Assembly: GCA_031213475.1 (NCBI GenBank)
Contig: JARUPZ010000034.1
Location: 3,557,114-3,621,113 of the forward strand
Direction: 5' to 3'
Length of the DNA: 64,000 nt
DNA from: Nereocystis luetkeana
Taxonomy: Eukaryota; Sar; Phaeophyceae; Laminariales; Laminariaceae
A program made the translations under genes and the position numbers. Every line of letters starts with the position of its first letter. Position 1 is the first letter of the stretch. The notes below the pieces were generated by a model. That model was given only the letters and a program-made list of their open reading frames with translations, made no database searches and was not told the origin of the DNA. This document shows, in pieces, positions 23,201 through 31,136 of this stretch.

Positions 23201-24512
23201 CTCGTGGATAGTTTGCAGGTTTTTGCAGATTTTTCTCCTACCCCGGGGACGACCTTCTACCGTCCCCGGGCTTTTCTCTCAGATTACCCCCATTCCATGC
23301 GTAGACGGACATGCCTCCTTGCCTGACGGATGTGTTTTAGCCCCCCCCTTTTTTGTGTCGAGGACCCCGCCAGGCCGCAATCCTCCTTTACCCGCACACG
23401 ACACGCGCAATACATGCCTCCTTATTTCTGAGCAAATTTTGCCGCCCTCGTCATCGAGGACCTCGCCAAAGTCCCTCCTTACTTACACGTCCACGAGCGA
23501 AATAGATGCCTCTCAACTGTCGGACGATTTCGATGTCCGGTTTTATTGAGGATTTCGCCATACTCTTGCCTTTCTTTGCCCCGCGAGAGGACACACGCCT
23601 CCTTAAAGGATCGGGTATTTGTTTGCCCCCTCTATTTCGAGGAACGACCCCGGACGCACGGTACGATAGGGGTGCACCTGTAATTTTCTGAGATTTTTCT
23701 GAGGCTTCTTTTTTACTTGGGGAGCTTTGTGTCTCAAACCCAAAAAACGGTTCGTTAGAAAAAGTGTACGCTTAACCCCGATGAGAAATCGAATACTACG
23801 GCCTATATATACTGCAGATGCCCATCGAAAAAAGCTGTAAAAATAAACTGTGCATATTGGGAAAATCCCTCAGTTAAGAAAGTCCCATTAGTAAAAAAAT
23901 ATGTACCAAACGAAACGATTTCGGGGAAAAATGTCAGTTAAGAAGCCCTCATCAGTCAGAAATATGTAAAAAATAAAAAATAGAACGATTTTGGGGAAAT
24001 TCGTCGGTTACGAAACCCCTTCAGTCATAAATATGTATGAATCGAACGATTCCGGGAAAATCCCTCGGTTAAGAAGCCCCCATTAGTCTGAAATATGTAA
24101 AAAATCGTACGATTTCGGGAAATTCCTCCCTTCAGAAAGCCCTATCCGACAGAAAATATGTAAAAACCACAACATACATCGCGAAAGTCGTCAGTTTTGA
24201 GAGGACCCATCCATCAGAAATATTTTGGCTCCTGCAAGAGCTAGCCTAGCTACCTTTGCCCCCCGCGTGCGATAAAAATGCCTCCCTTGATGTTTGCCCG
24301 GCAGGTTTGACCCCCTGTTCATCGAGGACCCAATGAACCTGAGCAACAACGTCGGCCGGAACTGCTTTCGGGTGTACCAGATTCAGAGGGCGTGGAGCGA
24401 TGCACACGCATCGCTGACGCGTGCGCTTGACGACGAATCGCAGCTGCGCTCTAGCCCGTACCGCCTTTTGCGGTGCATTATTTCCGACCCGGATCCTGCT
24501 CCGGACAGCTAA
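1..24512 (+). CDS. TRF4/5-like non-canonical poly(A) polymerase, 14 exons, 5' partial
   Basis: Nucleotidyltransferase that in known relatives adds short oligo(A) or mixed tails to nuclear RNAs, as in the TRAMP complex of fungi and PAPD5/7 of animals. Exons: 1-2032, 4970-5054, 5857-6289, 7398-7688, 9787-9966, 11023-11650, 12176-12360, 13776-13853, 16264-16364, 16829-18302, 20053-20129, 21044-21260, 22489-22598, 24305-24512. They join to 6099 nt, 2032 codons plus stop, with consistent phases and GT-AG introns. Numbering from the window edge, the N-terminal 1217 residues are low complexity. The pre-catalytic helices are at 1218-1278, the catalytic GS and D-x-D motif at 1283-1297, the third Asp at 1793, and the PAP-associated domain at about 1855-1990. 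Family members are usually 550-800 residues, so this one is very enlarged. The first exon is open at base 1, so the start may lie upstream. The family call is firm; exons 2, 3 and 9 are the least certain. Confidence 0.88.
2580..2786 (+). repeat. Family C dispersed repeat, 3' part
   Basis: About 200 bp matching the end of the copies at 6643-7127 and 14903-15377: CCGCCTCACAAGC, the GCCGAACACCTCACGG stretch, a GTCTATGGTCGTACGAC stretch, then GTACACCCCC. It lies in intron 1 of the TRF4-like gene. Confidence 0.75.
3440..3725. repeat. AGATCATCTATCT-type simple repeat in intron 1
   Basis: Repeated AGATAGAT and ATCATCTATCTG words. Related GATCATACA words recur at 41803-41925. No gene is seen in the rest of intron 1 (2033-4969) beyond this, the CCCCT tract and a partial family C repeat at 2580-2786. 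Confidence 0.7.
4136..4853. repeat. CCCCT pyrimidine tract, about 720 bp, in intron 1
   Basis: Almost pure C and T in units of CCCCT with scattered shorter CCCT units. The minus strand is a GGGGA tract with dense G-runs, so quadruplex or triplex structure is plausible. Long open frames of Pro/Ser/Leu and of Gly/Arg/Glu run through it in every phase, as expected of a stop-free repeat, and none is believed to be a gene. Confidence 0.95.
4970..5054 (+). CDS. TRF4-like gene, exon 2 (short linker exon)
   Basis: A pyrimidine-rich stretch ends in TATAG at 4965-4969, and a donor AGG|GTCAGT follows 5054. The exon takes two bases to complete the codon left by exon 1, reads 27 codons including [13 protein letters not shown], and leaves two bases that exon 3 completes. 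It carries no known domain. It is called because it is the only piece I found that repairs the phase between exon 1 (phase 1) and exon 3 (needs two bases). Transcript data could replace it with another small exon. Confidence 0.6.
5146..5175 (+). repeat. Poly-G run of 30 in intron 2
   Basis: An uninterrupted run of 30 G. Similar runs occur at about 5780-5800 (C), 22150-22167, 26720-26740, 49499-49514 (C), 50039-50060, 55470-55494 and 57401-57440. Exact lengths are likely to be assembly or polymerase limited. Confidence 0.9.
5857..6289 (+). CDS. TRF4-like gene, exon 3 (Gly-rich)
   Basis: Acceptor CCTTGCAG precedes 5857 and donor GAG|GTGATG follows 6289. The 144 whole codons are open and include two GGN runs, an aromatic stretch YQDFGG, and a segment [15 protein letters not shown] that is not low complexity. 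The exon ends in phase 0, matching exon 4. No domain is recognised. Gly and Arg mixing resembles RGG-type RNA-binding tails, which would fit an RNA-tailing enzyme, but that is inference. Confidence 0.68.
6643..7127 (+). repeat. Family C dispersed repeat, near full copy in intron 3
   Basis: About 485 bp that aligns along its length with 14903-15377 and, reversed, with 56108-56610. Shared landmarks are GAGCTAGACA, GTGCGGGGAGAACCTT, GGTAAGGCACCC, CCATATGCAAGAAAATCCGCCTC and CATGCATGGTAATGAG, ending in a C-run. No open frame spans it and no terminal inverted repeat is obvious, so it looks non-autonomous. Its class is unknown. Confidence 0.8.
7398..7688 (+). CDS. TRF4-like gene, exon 4 (short coiled coil plus Gly-rich tail)
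   Basis: Acceptor GTGTGAACAG ends at 7397 and donor ATG|GTGAGT starts at 7689. The 97 codons begin with an amphipathic stretch, [20 protein letters not shown], with leucines spaced like a short coiled coil, followed by Gly/Ser repeats. Phase is 0 at both ends. The helix may be a dimerisation or partner-binding segment. Confidence 0.78.
7805..8110. repeat. 31-bp palindromic satellite, about 10 units, in intron 4
   Basis: About ten units of 31 bp. Each holds the palindrome TATCACACGTGTGATA followed by a spacer such as AGATAGCACACGCCC. Units differ by one to three bases. Each palindrome contains an E-box-like CACGTG core. There are no spacers of unique sequence, so this is not a CRISPR array. 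A single similar unit (TTATCACACGTGTG) occurs near 38901. Confidence 0.95.
9090..9778 (+). repeat. GCTAAC/GCTTAC hexamer satellite in intron 4
   Basis: About 690 bp with six-base periodicity built from GCTAAC, GCTTAC, GCTATC, GCCAAC and variants, with a non-repeat interruption near 9490-9560. It ends at the acceptor of exon 5. It gives open frames rich in Thr, Leu and Ser that I do not believe. A short related patch occurs at 57735-57780. Confidence 0.9.
9787..9966 (+). CDS. TRF4-like gene, exon 5
   Basis: Acceptor TTCGCAG ends at 9786, at the right edge of a hexamer satellite, and donor CAG|GTGGGG follows 9966. The 60 codons are open, phase 0 at both ends, and less biased than their neighbours ([20 protein letters not shown]). 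No domain is recognised. An alternative acceptor near 9515 inside the satellite was considered and found less likely because the added sequence would be satellite. Confidence 0.75.
10598..10722. repeat. Imperfect inverted repeat of GGGTCGG words in intron 5
   Basis: GGATCGGGTTGGGTCGGGTCGG on the left, in two pieces, faces CCGACCCGATCCCACCTGACCC on the right, so a hairpin is possible. No gene is seen in the rest of intron 5 (9967-11022). Confidence 0.6.
11023..11650 (+). CDS. TRF4-like gene, exon 6 (poly-Gln, Pro and Gly-rich)
   Basis: Acceptor GGTTTGTAG ends at 11022 and donor GAG|GTGGGA starts at 11651. The exon encodes two glutamine-rich tracts, near residues 1031-1059 and 1095-1115, encoded largely by CAG and CAA, then a Gly-rich segment. 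It ends with the less biased [19 protein letters not shown]. It closes with one base of a Gly codon that exon 7 completes. CAG-rich tracts of this kind are prone to length change between individuals. Confidence 0.82.
11876..11965 (+). repeat. TCGG/TTGG tetranucleotide patch in intron 6
   Basis: GATCGGTCGGTTGATTGCTTGG followed by GTCGGTCGGTCGG and TTGGTTGGTTG. It is nearly the reverse complement of a GACC/GACT patch at 57866-58095 in the AAGAB intron. Confidence 0.75.
12176..12360 (+). CDS. TRF4-like gene, exon 7 (N-terminal helices of the polymerase core)
   Basis: Acceptor TTCTTCACAG ends at 12175 and donor CAG|GTACGC starts at 12361. Residues 1218-1278 contain [20 protein letters not shown] and end in [10 protein letters not shown]. 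This matches the conserved helix in TRF4/PAPD5 proteins that precedes the catalytic strand, where an LWP motif stands a few residues before the GS motif. This is the point where recognisable family homology begins. Confidence 0.88.
12955..13135 (+). repeat. Family D dispersed repeat in intron 7
   Basis: Starts with a G-run and GTACTCATTTTGCTGCTTGCC, then a GACCACGCATCC stretch, then ACACCTCCAACTTTTGGGCGC and TTTTGTACATCACATG. Partial relatives lie at about 21950-22060, 22075-22165, 43785-43865 and 55588-55725. Non-coding; class unknown. Confidence 0.65.
13776..13853 (+). CDS. TRF4-like gene, exon 8 (catalytic GS and DxD motif)
   Basis: A 26-codon exon, phase 0 at both ends, between acceptor CTGAGTAG and donor AAG|GTATGT. 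It holds the signature of the DNA polymerase beta superfamily: GSF at 1283-1285, TGLSLP, then SDLDLV with catalytic aspartates at 1295 and 1297. This is the clearest single piece of evidence for the enzyme. A long GTT repeat starts a few bases after the donor. Confidence 0.93.
13862..13932 (+). repeat. GTT trinucleotide repeat at the start of intron 8
   Basis: About 20 GTT units begin 8 bases after the exon 8 donor. The rest of intron 8 (to 16263) holds a GT dinucleotide run at 14335-14368, a family C copy, a CTC run near 15950-15980 and no visible gene. Confidence 0.9.
14903..15377 (+). repeat. Family C dispersed repeat, near full copy in intron 8
   Basis: Second near full copy, same orientation as 6643-7127 and differing mainly by substitutions and small gaps. 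It begins at GACGACGCTGTAA and ends in a GAGTACACCC stretch. It occupies part of intron 8, which is otherwise simple repeats and unassigned sequence. Confidence 0.8.
16264..16364 (+). CDS. TRF4-like gene, exon 9 (post-catalytic linker helix)
   Basis: Acceptor TTCCGGTTAG ends at 16263 and donor AGA|GTGAGT starts at 16365. The exon reads [19 protein letters not shown], an amphipathic helix at the place where family members have the helix between the catalytic strand and the VPIIKL strand. It starts in phase 0 and leaves two bases that exon 10 completes as Glu. In-frame stops flank it on both sides, so the boundaries are tightly bounded. Confidence 0.78.
16829..18302 (+). CDS. TRF4-like gene, exon 10 (core strands split by a long insert)
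   Basis: Acceptor CTACACAG ends at 16828 and donor CAG|GTGCTA starts at 18303. The exon opens with [15 protein letters not shown] (residues 1346-1360), the strand that follows the catalytic motif in TRF4 proteins. It ends with VLVDVSF, catalytic Asp 1793, and a helix ending in LALLLKQ. In relatives these two parts lie roughly ten residues apart; here about 425 residues of Gly, Ser, Ala and Gln-rich sequence come between. The insert is not only GGN: a central part near 17360-17570 is mixed and acidic or basic. All 491 codons are open. Confidence 0.87.
18415..19255. repeat. Intron 10 repeat block: one inverted and three direct units of about 190 bp
   Basis: Three direct units start near 18635, 18835 and 19020. 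Each has CTCTGCACCTCC..GACGACCCCG, a TTCGCCCTCTCCCTGTG stretch and a GTACCGCGGATGCGACTTGG stretch. The segment 18415-18610 is the reverse complement of the same unit. Open frames across them are repeats of one another in both strands, and I take none as a gene. Confidence 0.8.
19437..19725 (+). repeat. CTGC/CTGT tetranucleotide repeat in intron 10
   Basis: About 290 bp alternating blocks of CTGCCTGC and CTGTCTGT. It produces Cys/Leu/Pro/Ser-rich open frames that are artefacts of the repeat. Confidence 0.93.
20053..20129 (+). CDS. TRF4-like gene, exon 11 (TGG-SSY motif)
   Basis: Acceptor CTCCCGGAAG ends at 20052 and donor CAG|GTGCGC starts at 20130. The exon reads [20 protein letters not shown] and then TLMVA. 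It follows LLLKQ directly, and the family pattern is LKQ-F-L followed by a TGG-SY helix. Phase is 0 at the start; two bases are left for exon 12. Confidence 0.9.
20330..20438. mobile_element. Family A MITE, copy 1, in intron 11
   Basis: Begins TA-TTACGGGGGACCATAG and ends CTATTAAGTATGGTCCCCCGTAA-TA: terminal inverted repeats of roughly 28 bp and an AT-rich middle with AAAAACCTATATATA. Length with the TA repeats is 109 bp. It is too short to code; it would be moved by a transposase elsewhere, most likely of the Tc1/mariner type, judging from the TA site. Confidence 0.88.
21044..21260 (+). CDS. TRF4-like gene, exon 12 (start of PAP-associated domain)
   Basis: Acceptor GGTAAAG ends at 21043 and donor CAG|GTGAGC starts at 21261. 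The first base completes an Arg codon. The exon then reads [20 protein letters not shown] followed by FYGNHFD, which matches the PAP-associated domain (LLLxFLxFYG). The C-terminal half is Pro-rich and not conserved. A nearer acceptor just before the ATG at 21069 would break the phase and drop conserved residues, so it was not used. Confidence 0.88.
21396..21592 (-). repeat. Family C dispersed repeat, 3' part, reversed
   Basis: Reverse-strand match to the last 200 bp of family C. GGAGGGGTGTACTCGT comes first on the plus strand, then the GAGCACGTCGGGTTTTCACCG stretch and a GAAGCGCCGTGAGGTG stretch. A second, shorter end fragment lies just left at about 21311-21392. Both are in intron 12. Confidence 0.75.
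22489..22598 (+). CDS. TRF4-like gene, exon 13
   Basis: Acceptor GGGGCTTTCAG ends at 22488 and donor TAG|GTGGGG follows 22598. The 36 codons are Gly/Pro-rich and end in MMRMPYR, the arginine being split with exon 14. Family members have a short variable loop ending in YRP at this place, just before the IEDP motif, so position and phase support the exon although its sequence is weakly conserved. Confidence 0.75.
23850..24232 (+). repeat. Degenerate tandem repeat of about 62 bp in intron 13
   Basis: About six diverged units with the common words AAATATGTAAAAAATCGAACG, TTTCGGGGAAAATCCCTC and GTTAAGAAGCCCCCATTAGTC. It lies just before the acceptor of the last TRF4-like exon. No coding signal. 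Confidence 0.75.
24305..24512 (+). CDS. TRF4-like gene, last exon (IEDP motif and stop)
   Basis: Acceptor GCCCGGCAG ends at 24304. The exon reads [20 protein letters not shown], the nucleobase and substrate-facing IEDP...N.VGR motif of the family, then a helix and a polar tail ending in TAA at 24510-24512. An A-rich stretch follows the stop at once. I see no canonical AATAAA nearby. This fixes the C-terminus of the protein. Confidence 0.92.
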
Positions 24513-24555
24513 AAAAAAAAAAACCCTGAACAATCGCGACTGTGTTTCCGCGATG

Positions 24556-25150
24556 GTTTAGAGATTTTAGAGATTGAGATTATTGGGGTGGAGATTGAGA
24601 TTATTGGGGTGGAGGTTGAGATTGAGATTTTCGAGAATTGCGTTTTTGATATTTGAGATTTGAGGTGGAGTGAGGATATAGAGGTTGATGTTGAGATTGA
24701 AATTGAGATTAAGGTTAATTTTAGATTGAGATTGGGATTGAAATTGAGATTGAAAGTGGGATTGGGATTGAAATTGAGATTGAAAGTGGGATTGAGATTG
24801 AGATCGAGATTCTGCGCTTTTGCCCGTTTCGCGATTGTGATTTTCGGCTGTGCTTAAGATTGCGATTGCGCGAATGAGATCGAGATCAGCATTGAAGTCC
24901 ATTGAGGTTGAGATCTTAGGATTGAGGTTGGTGCGTTGATATTGCTGTAACTGCGACTGCATTTTGGGGTTATGCGATCGCGATTGAAATTGAAATAGCT
25001 ATTTGCTCTTTGAGACTGGTATCGCCATACGTTGAAATTGAAATTGACGTTGCTCTATGTTTAAATATTTATGGTCGTATCGATGTGCATGTTGATGTTG
25101 GTATTGATTACGAGGTTGCGATTGAAACTCGGCTGCAACAGCGATTGCCG
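24556..25150 (+). repeat. GAGATT hexamer satellite downstream of the TRF4-like stop
   Basis: About 600 bp of GAGATT, GAAATT, GGGATT and similar six-base words that become more diverged to the right. It begins about 45 bp after the stop codon, so it may be partly transcribed as 3' UTR. Confidence 0.85.
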
Positions 25151-27589
25151 TATTTGCCGTTGGATTGGGTAATCACTGGTATGCATCTCGTTTCTTACCG
25201 CTAAACTGCAGCGTTAAGGTAGAGCTCTGGTTTCGCCCCCGGTCACTCAGGTGTCAGCCACGGCCTTGAACTGACTTGATCAAGGGGAAGATATTCCAGT
25301 CAAAGTCACGGAGTATCCCTCATAAAACTCCTGACCAATGGAATAGCTGCGTGTATCAAGGACGTATCGTAGCCCCCCCCTCCCCCCTTATCTACATTCC
25401 TATCGTGAACCAATCTGTACTGACATGTAAGGACCGTTGGGTATTCATATTCGTGTATACACGATTCTTATATTTCTGTCCACACCAGTAGTACACACAA
25501 GTATGCGTTTCTTTCTCCACGAAACCCCTTTGGATTTGCTCCCGGGTTTTGGGGACAAGCTTCTTGGAAATAGAGCATTAAGAGGATCATTTTATACGCG
25601 GCAAAAAGGGTTTTACGGTATCGTGCCGAGTACGACTTTTCTTTGGCCTACAAGGCACCGTCGAGCCAATCATCATCACCAAGCCTTTTTTTTATTTAAT
25701 AAGGCGTTTTCTTGCGGCGGGCGGATCCTCGTATGTATGTAGTCTCTCCGCCTTTTTTTTTTCGTGACGGATCCAGCTTGCTTAGCTTCCTTCGCACGTA
25801 CGTATGTACGTACGTGCATACGTACGAAGTACATATGCAAAAGTAACACATGGATCCGGTCCGGTTGTTCGATTTTTTTTCTTCTTGTGACTTGGCTCCG
25901 ACTTTTTTGCTTCCCCTCTGTACATATTCCTGGTACACGCGATCCAGTCCGTGAACGCTGTGTTTACCAGCAGGGTGCTTCGTCGATCTGGCGGTTTCTT
26001 GATCAAGGGGCAAGATGGCGGTATTCATGCAGGGGAGGGGGGATGACCCCACCCCGCCCACTCCATGGTTTTTCCGTTTTGTGGGAGGAATCAGCCGGAC
26101 TGCCCGATTTATATACTGCATGGGTTTGGGTGTTGTGGTAGGAATTGGCGGGACGACCCGATTCATATTTCATGGTTTTTCGGGTTTTGACGACACAAAT
26201 ATATTCCATGGGTTTTTGGGGTTTCGAGGGAAGCATTGGCCAGGGAAGACCCCGGTTTTATTCTGCGCTTTATGGGGTTTGGTAGGAGGGAAGAACCGAT
26301 CAGCCCGTGCCTTTTTGCTTCCGCGCGGAATGATGGGGCGAAAATTCGGAATTCGTTCCTCTTTTTTTTCTTCTTATTTTTTTGGTTTGCGGAGGCGGAG
26401 GGGCGGGGGGGGGGGGGCAGAGGCCATTGGGGGGATCAATCTCATCCGTTCCACTCTCTTCTGGTTTGTCAGGGGGGGGAGGCGCGGGGGGGGGGGGGGG
26501 ATTGGATGGTTGGAGAGATTTGTTTTGCCTGCGTATTTTTTCGCGCTATTTCGTCGAGGTAAATAAATGATCGGGGAGGAGAAATCTGTTCTCAAGTTTT
26601 TTCGCGACTTGTTATTTTGTTGGGGGGGATCGGATGGAGAAATTAATACTTCCGTGTTATCCCACGTTCTTTGTCGGGAGAGTGCATGAAATGGTCCACG
26701 TCTTTGGCGTGTCTTTCGGGGGGGGGGGGGGGGGGGGGGGTCGAGGGAGATTTAGTTTCAAAGTTTTTCGCATTACGTCAAGAGGGGATGGCGTTGGGTT
26801 AGGTAGAGTGGGTTGGGGTTGGGGTGGGATGGAGTGGGGGGGGCGGTGAAGTTTTATATGTTGGTGAGGCGTTTCATCATACCGGTGGGGTTTTAGATTG
26901 CTAAAGTAGCTCTGCGGGTGGCGTTTTGGGTTTCGGCCATCGTTTTTTGTCTTTGTAGGTCGTTTTTGTTTTGTATGTGTGAAGAGTGGCGCCGTGCTTT
27001 GAATAGATAGCCTGGTAGTCTATTAATAGACGCTTGGGCTCGAAAAAAACACGTTCTGCGTGTCCTCATTGGGATAGCAAACACCTTTATTTGACGAGCG
27101 GAGAGAAGCGCGGTAGCCTATGCACGATGAGCGTTCACGGAAGGGGCCGGGGTAGGACGGCAGGAAGGGGCGGGGGGCGGGGAGGGGGGGGCGTCCAGTC
27201 TGTGACTCAGCTTTTATCTTGCCGTAATATCGTACTTTTGATCTCGCGCGGTTAAAAAACTTCATTAAATTGGCTTGGTCCGAGATTGCACGAAGCAGAC
27301 AGGGTGGTTGATGCCACTGTGTCCGCAAATGTAGGGACCGCTTGGGTACTACAATAGTATGAATACCCGAATGGATTTTTTTAGCTGTGCGGACACAGCG
27401 GTATACAGATGGATGGTTGTCGGTCGGAGGGCGTTTTGTTGTTGTGCACGGGGTACGTAGCTCTGAACAAGCCCAGTGACGGGACAGAACTGGGCGGAAT
27501 CCCCCAAGACTGCAATAGGGGGGTCGTGATTGGGGCCTCTGTTTTCAGTGACTCAGACCCATTCGCGCTAGTGGCAAGATGAGGAAAAT
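25151..27589. other. Intergenic stretch without a recognisable gene
   Basis: I see no coding signal. It holds an ACGTAC-rich patch at 25794-25830, a degenerate repeat of about 65 bp at 26040-26240 (ATGGTTTTTCGG and CCCGATTCATAT words), G-rich tracts at 26395-26505 and 26718-26740, and a family E-like motif near 25430-25490 (GGACCGTTGGGTATTCATAT). The short open frames are biased or repeat derived. Confidence 0.5.
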
Positions 27590-27836
27590 GGGGGGGGGGG
27601 GCTCTACCGTAGTGGAAATAGGGGGTACCCCCTCCCTACTGTAGTAGATATAGGGGGTACCCACCCCCCCTACCGTAGTGGAAATAGGGGGTACCCCTCC
27701 CCCCTACCGTAGCGGATATAGAAGGTACCCCCCTCCCACCGTAGTGGAAATAGGGGGTACCCCCCTCCCCCTACCGTAGTGGAAAAAGGGGGTACCCCCC
27801 CCCCCCTACCGTAGGGAAAATAGTGGGGTATCCCTC
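27590..27836. repeat. Tandem repeat of about 35 bp
   Basis: Roughly seven units of CCGTAGTGGAAATAGGGGG followed by TACCCCCCTCCCCCTA, with small length differences. The unit is partly self-complementary (GGGGGTACCCCC). Confidence 0.85.
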
Positions 27837-27971
27837 CTAGTGACGTCCTGGTCGGATTGAGAGTGGTGGCGTTGCGCTTAGTGTTAGATATCGCGCGGTT
27901 TTTGCGCGGCAGCGGTTGAGATTGTACATACGATACCTGGTATTATTGTACTCCCACCGTGTAAATACGTC

Positions 27972-28065
27972 ACACCATGCGGGGCGTGGTGTGGTAAATT
28001 TCTGATAGGTATAATAGTACACCATGCGGGGCGTGGTGTGGTAAATTTCTGATAGGTATAATAGT
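27972..28065. repeat. Two identical 47-bp direct repeats
   Basis: The unit ACACCATGCGGGGCGTGG...ATAATAGT occurs at 27972-28018 and again at 28019-28065 without visible differences, so the duplication is recent or maintained. Confidence 0.85.
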
Positions 28066-28334
28066 ACGTCCGTACAGAGAGGGATTGGCACGAAAACATT
28101 TCCCTGCAAATACCGCGCGTCGCGATTTTTGTGGGATCTAAGTCGGCCAGGGTTGGGAGTGCTTCCTGCAGGGCTGCCGTATCAAAGATAGCGCTACGTG
28201 CAGCTCCGTGAGGCGTGCTCCTAGCAGGGGGTTAGTGTATATATAGAAAATAAGATTATTCGCCTGTTGAGAAAGAGATTGGCTCAATCCGATAATTAAG
28301 AAAAACAATACCAGGTAGCTTTTTTTTCGTGACG

Positions 28335-28520
28335 TGCATACATGCGTACTTCGCACTCGCCGGTTCGAATCCCACTGTGGTCACCCATGTGGTGTACTAG
28401 TATTAAATTGCCTTTATCCCGGAGCTGGAGAAGTCGCAGGGAAGAGCTCCCGATCCCTCATGCCCGGTAAGCGTCGTTCGTCACGGCCGACGTAGCCGAG
28501 CACTTTGCCTGCCCTTGTAT
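28335..28520 (+). repeat. tRNA-like B-box fragment, possible second SINE family
   Basis: GCCGGTTCGAATCCCACTGT matches a pol III B box in a T-arm-like setting, followed by about 130 bp that ends in AATTAAAAAC. No convincing A box or acceptor stem precedes it, so it is not called a tRNA gene. Confidence 0.35.
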
Positions 28521-28891
28521 GAAGAGAAATTAAAAACCGAAGATGTGAGACGACCCGAAAAGTGCTCAAAACTCATCTTTCTTTGCAAGCTTGGTGTGAT
28601 GTGTACCGGGTAGTATTTGAAAAGAAAGAAAAAATTAGACTAAAAACTACCAGGTATGCCAAGGGCATACATACGGTGCATACAGAGGATGGGCCCCGCA
28701 ACAAGAAACGCCAATTATTTTCCCATCCCATTTTTTGTTATCTCCGCCCCCTGCTTTGCTTCTGCTCCCTCCTATTTAATTAAAAGTCGCACGTAGCTCA
28801 TATCCGGGGTCTCTCGCAAGTGAAAGGTCTTCTCCCCCCTCGCCACGACTTGATGGGGGATGTGCTTCGCGTTTTTCCTCGCGACATGAGG

Positions 28892-29000
28892 TATTACGGG
28901 GGGTCATAGTTAATAGGACCAAATATTTTTAGTAAAAATGGTCAAATATATAGGTTTTTATGTATACCATAGGTCCTATTTACTATGGTCCTCCGTAATA
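28892..29000. mobile_element. Family A MITE, copy 2
   Basis: TA-TTACGGGGGGTCATAG at the left, GTCCTATTTACTATGGTCCTCCGTAA-TA at the right, 109 bp including the TA repeats. It lies between the TRF4-like and DNAL4-like genes. Confidence 0.88.
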
Positions 29001-31136
29001 GTGTTCAGGACTTTCTGACCTCGTTGGCTCGCGTCTAATTGTGCCTATACCCACACGGTCCAATGGGCGCTCTGAGGAAGGCTGGGACACATGTTGTGAA
29101 CAGCAACCTTGGGCACCTCGGGCGCCTTGAGTACAGACCATTATATACTTCTCGAAAGTGCATTGCCAAGGTGTACTTGTAGTTTAGCGCTCGCCGCTAA
29201 AAGCACGACTACTGTTCTAAAAAAAAGGTGAGACTGACTTGTTCACTCTCACAACGCGGGCGGGCCCTGTCGACAGAAAAAAAGAAAAGAGAGTGAAAAA
29301 TCACAGCACACGGACACACCGGTTGGGGGTGGTGTGCTCGGCCCTGTGTGAGCTGGAAGTACCGGTATAGAGCACACAGCACACTCGCCAATATGCACCC
29401 AACTATATAGAGTTGGCGACAATCGCAAACATCCTGCTGCGCGAGTTCCTAGCGACAGCAACGTATACACTACTGGGCATGGTATGGTGATTGGAGTTCT
29501 ACTGTACCACCTGCCATCCATTCTAGTTGTTATTAATAGTGTTGGGGTATAGCAGTAGAGGGGGGTAGACCGCAAACAAAAAAAGGGCGAGAAGAAGAAA
29601 CTATCCGAATTCCTCTCACAGAGAGACCTCCGCAGACACTGGGGAACAACAACAGCGTTATTAATTACTTACTGCTGGATTATTACTGTATATATATTAT
29701 GACGATTAGCCGCGTATATGTATAATCCGGTCGCTCAGGTGGTTCAAGTGGTTAACCTCGAATTCTACTTGTTTGAGTCCTGGGTTCTCCAGCCCCACAG
29801 GTGGGTCGGACATTTGACTTTATTTGCAAAAATAAAAATAAAAGAGGATTTTATTGTTGAGAGCGCCTTGCAGCGTGGGTATAGGCGCAATTCGATGCGA
29901 GTCGACGAGGGAAGAAAAGGCTGAAATCTTCTCGCGATAAAAATGAAGGCACGTACCGTATAGCGGGAAGGGGGTAGAAGAGCCTGCTATGTGACCCCGG
30001 ATCTGAGTTATACGAGTGGGAAGGAGAGAGAGAAGAATATGTGCGAAGATAATGAATGGGATGAGCAGAAGATAAAAAATTAAAAAAATACACCAGTACA
30101 GAAGAACTCGTACCAGTCGTATAAGATACCAGGTTCGTGTATCAAGCGGGTACGTACGTATTAGAGGGAAGGGAGTCGTTTGGTGTTGTGACTCCGGGCC
30201 TGTGAGCCACGACGACGAAGAAATGACGGGCAACAAGGATTCATATTATATACCAGGACAGGTGCAGTAGTAGTATTGATCTTTATAAATATACAGCAAG
30301 CAGCAGGGATTATTCATAATAATTAATACCAGATACGACAGCAGTAGTGTTGATCTTTAATAATACAGCAGCAGCAGTATTAATAGTGGTATGGGACGAG
30401 ACACAAAGCAGGCTCACGTACCAGGTACGTCGTAAGTATATACTTCGTACAGTATACGCATCCGCACTGACGCATATATTTATTTGTAGTCATACACCCG
30501 GTACATATTGTACTACTACTGTACTGCGTCTGTGCCACTCAGTACTTGTACGCACAGGGTTTTGATGTTGCTGTTGTGAAAAATATATCTTATCTCCGGC
30601 ACAGCTGACCCAGTATCTACCATTGCTTGCAGTGCTATTAATCTAATACTACAGTAGTAGTAGTACCAATCAATGATGCGAGCGCACGAACGAACGGTGT
30701 AGTATATACGGTGTACCACCCAGCTTGCGAATTTGAGTTCGATTATGTATATGTACTGCTGTAGATAGGCCGCACCACAGACGGCTTTTTTAGCTCTATG
30801 TATGTATGTGTGCATGTATGCCCATCGTCAACGAGCTGCAGCCGACTGTAGTAGCAACAGCGACAACAGCAGCAATCACCACCACCAGTAGTACGTCGTA
30901 GTCGAGCGGTTTTCAAAAATGTGACGACAAACATATTTTCAAGATCGCTGGAGGGAGGCGTTTGTGTAACGTTTTTGTAACGTTTTCCGCAAGATTTTTT
31001 CGGTTCGAGTTGTGTGGCCGTTTGCTGCTGATCTTGCTCTGCTTGGTCGTATCGCGTGCTGGCAAAAAGTGGTGGATGATCGAACAATAAAGACGGCTCG
31101 CTCGTAGCCTGGAGGGGACGGAGGGAGACCATCACC
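29001..31136. other. Region upstream of the DNAL4-like start, no gene seen
   Basis: No coding signal. A tRNA-like stretch lies at about 29740-29810 (GTGGTTAACC and TTTGAGTCCTG). The sequence is rich in TACCAGGTA and TACTGCTGTAC words. CAG and ACC triplets occur at 30855-30895. This interval should hold the promoter of the gene at 31137, but I cannot place a core promoter element. Confidence 0.45.

Noticed and set aside
28340-28390. tRNA gene
   Set aside because: Only a T-arm-like piece is seen, without an acceptor stem partner or D-arm.
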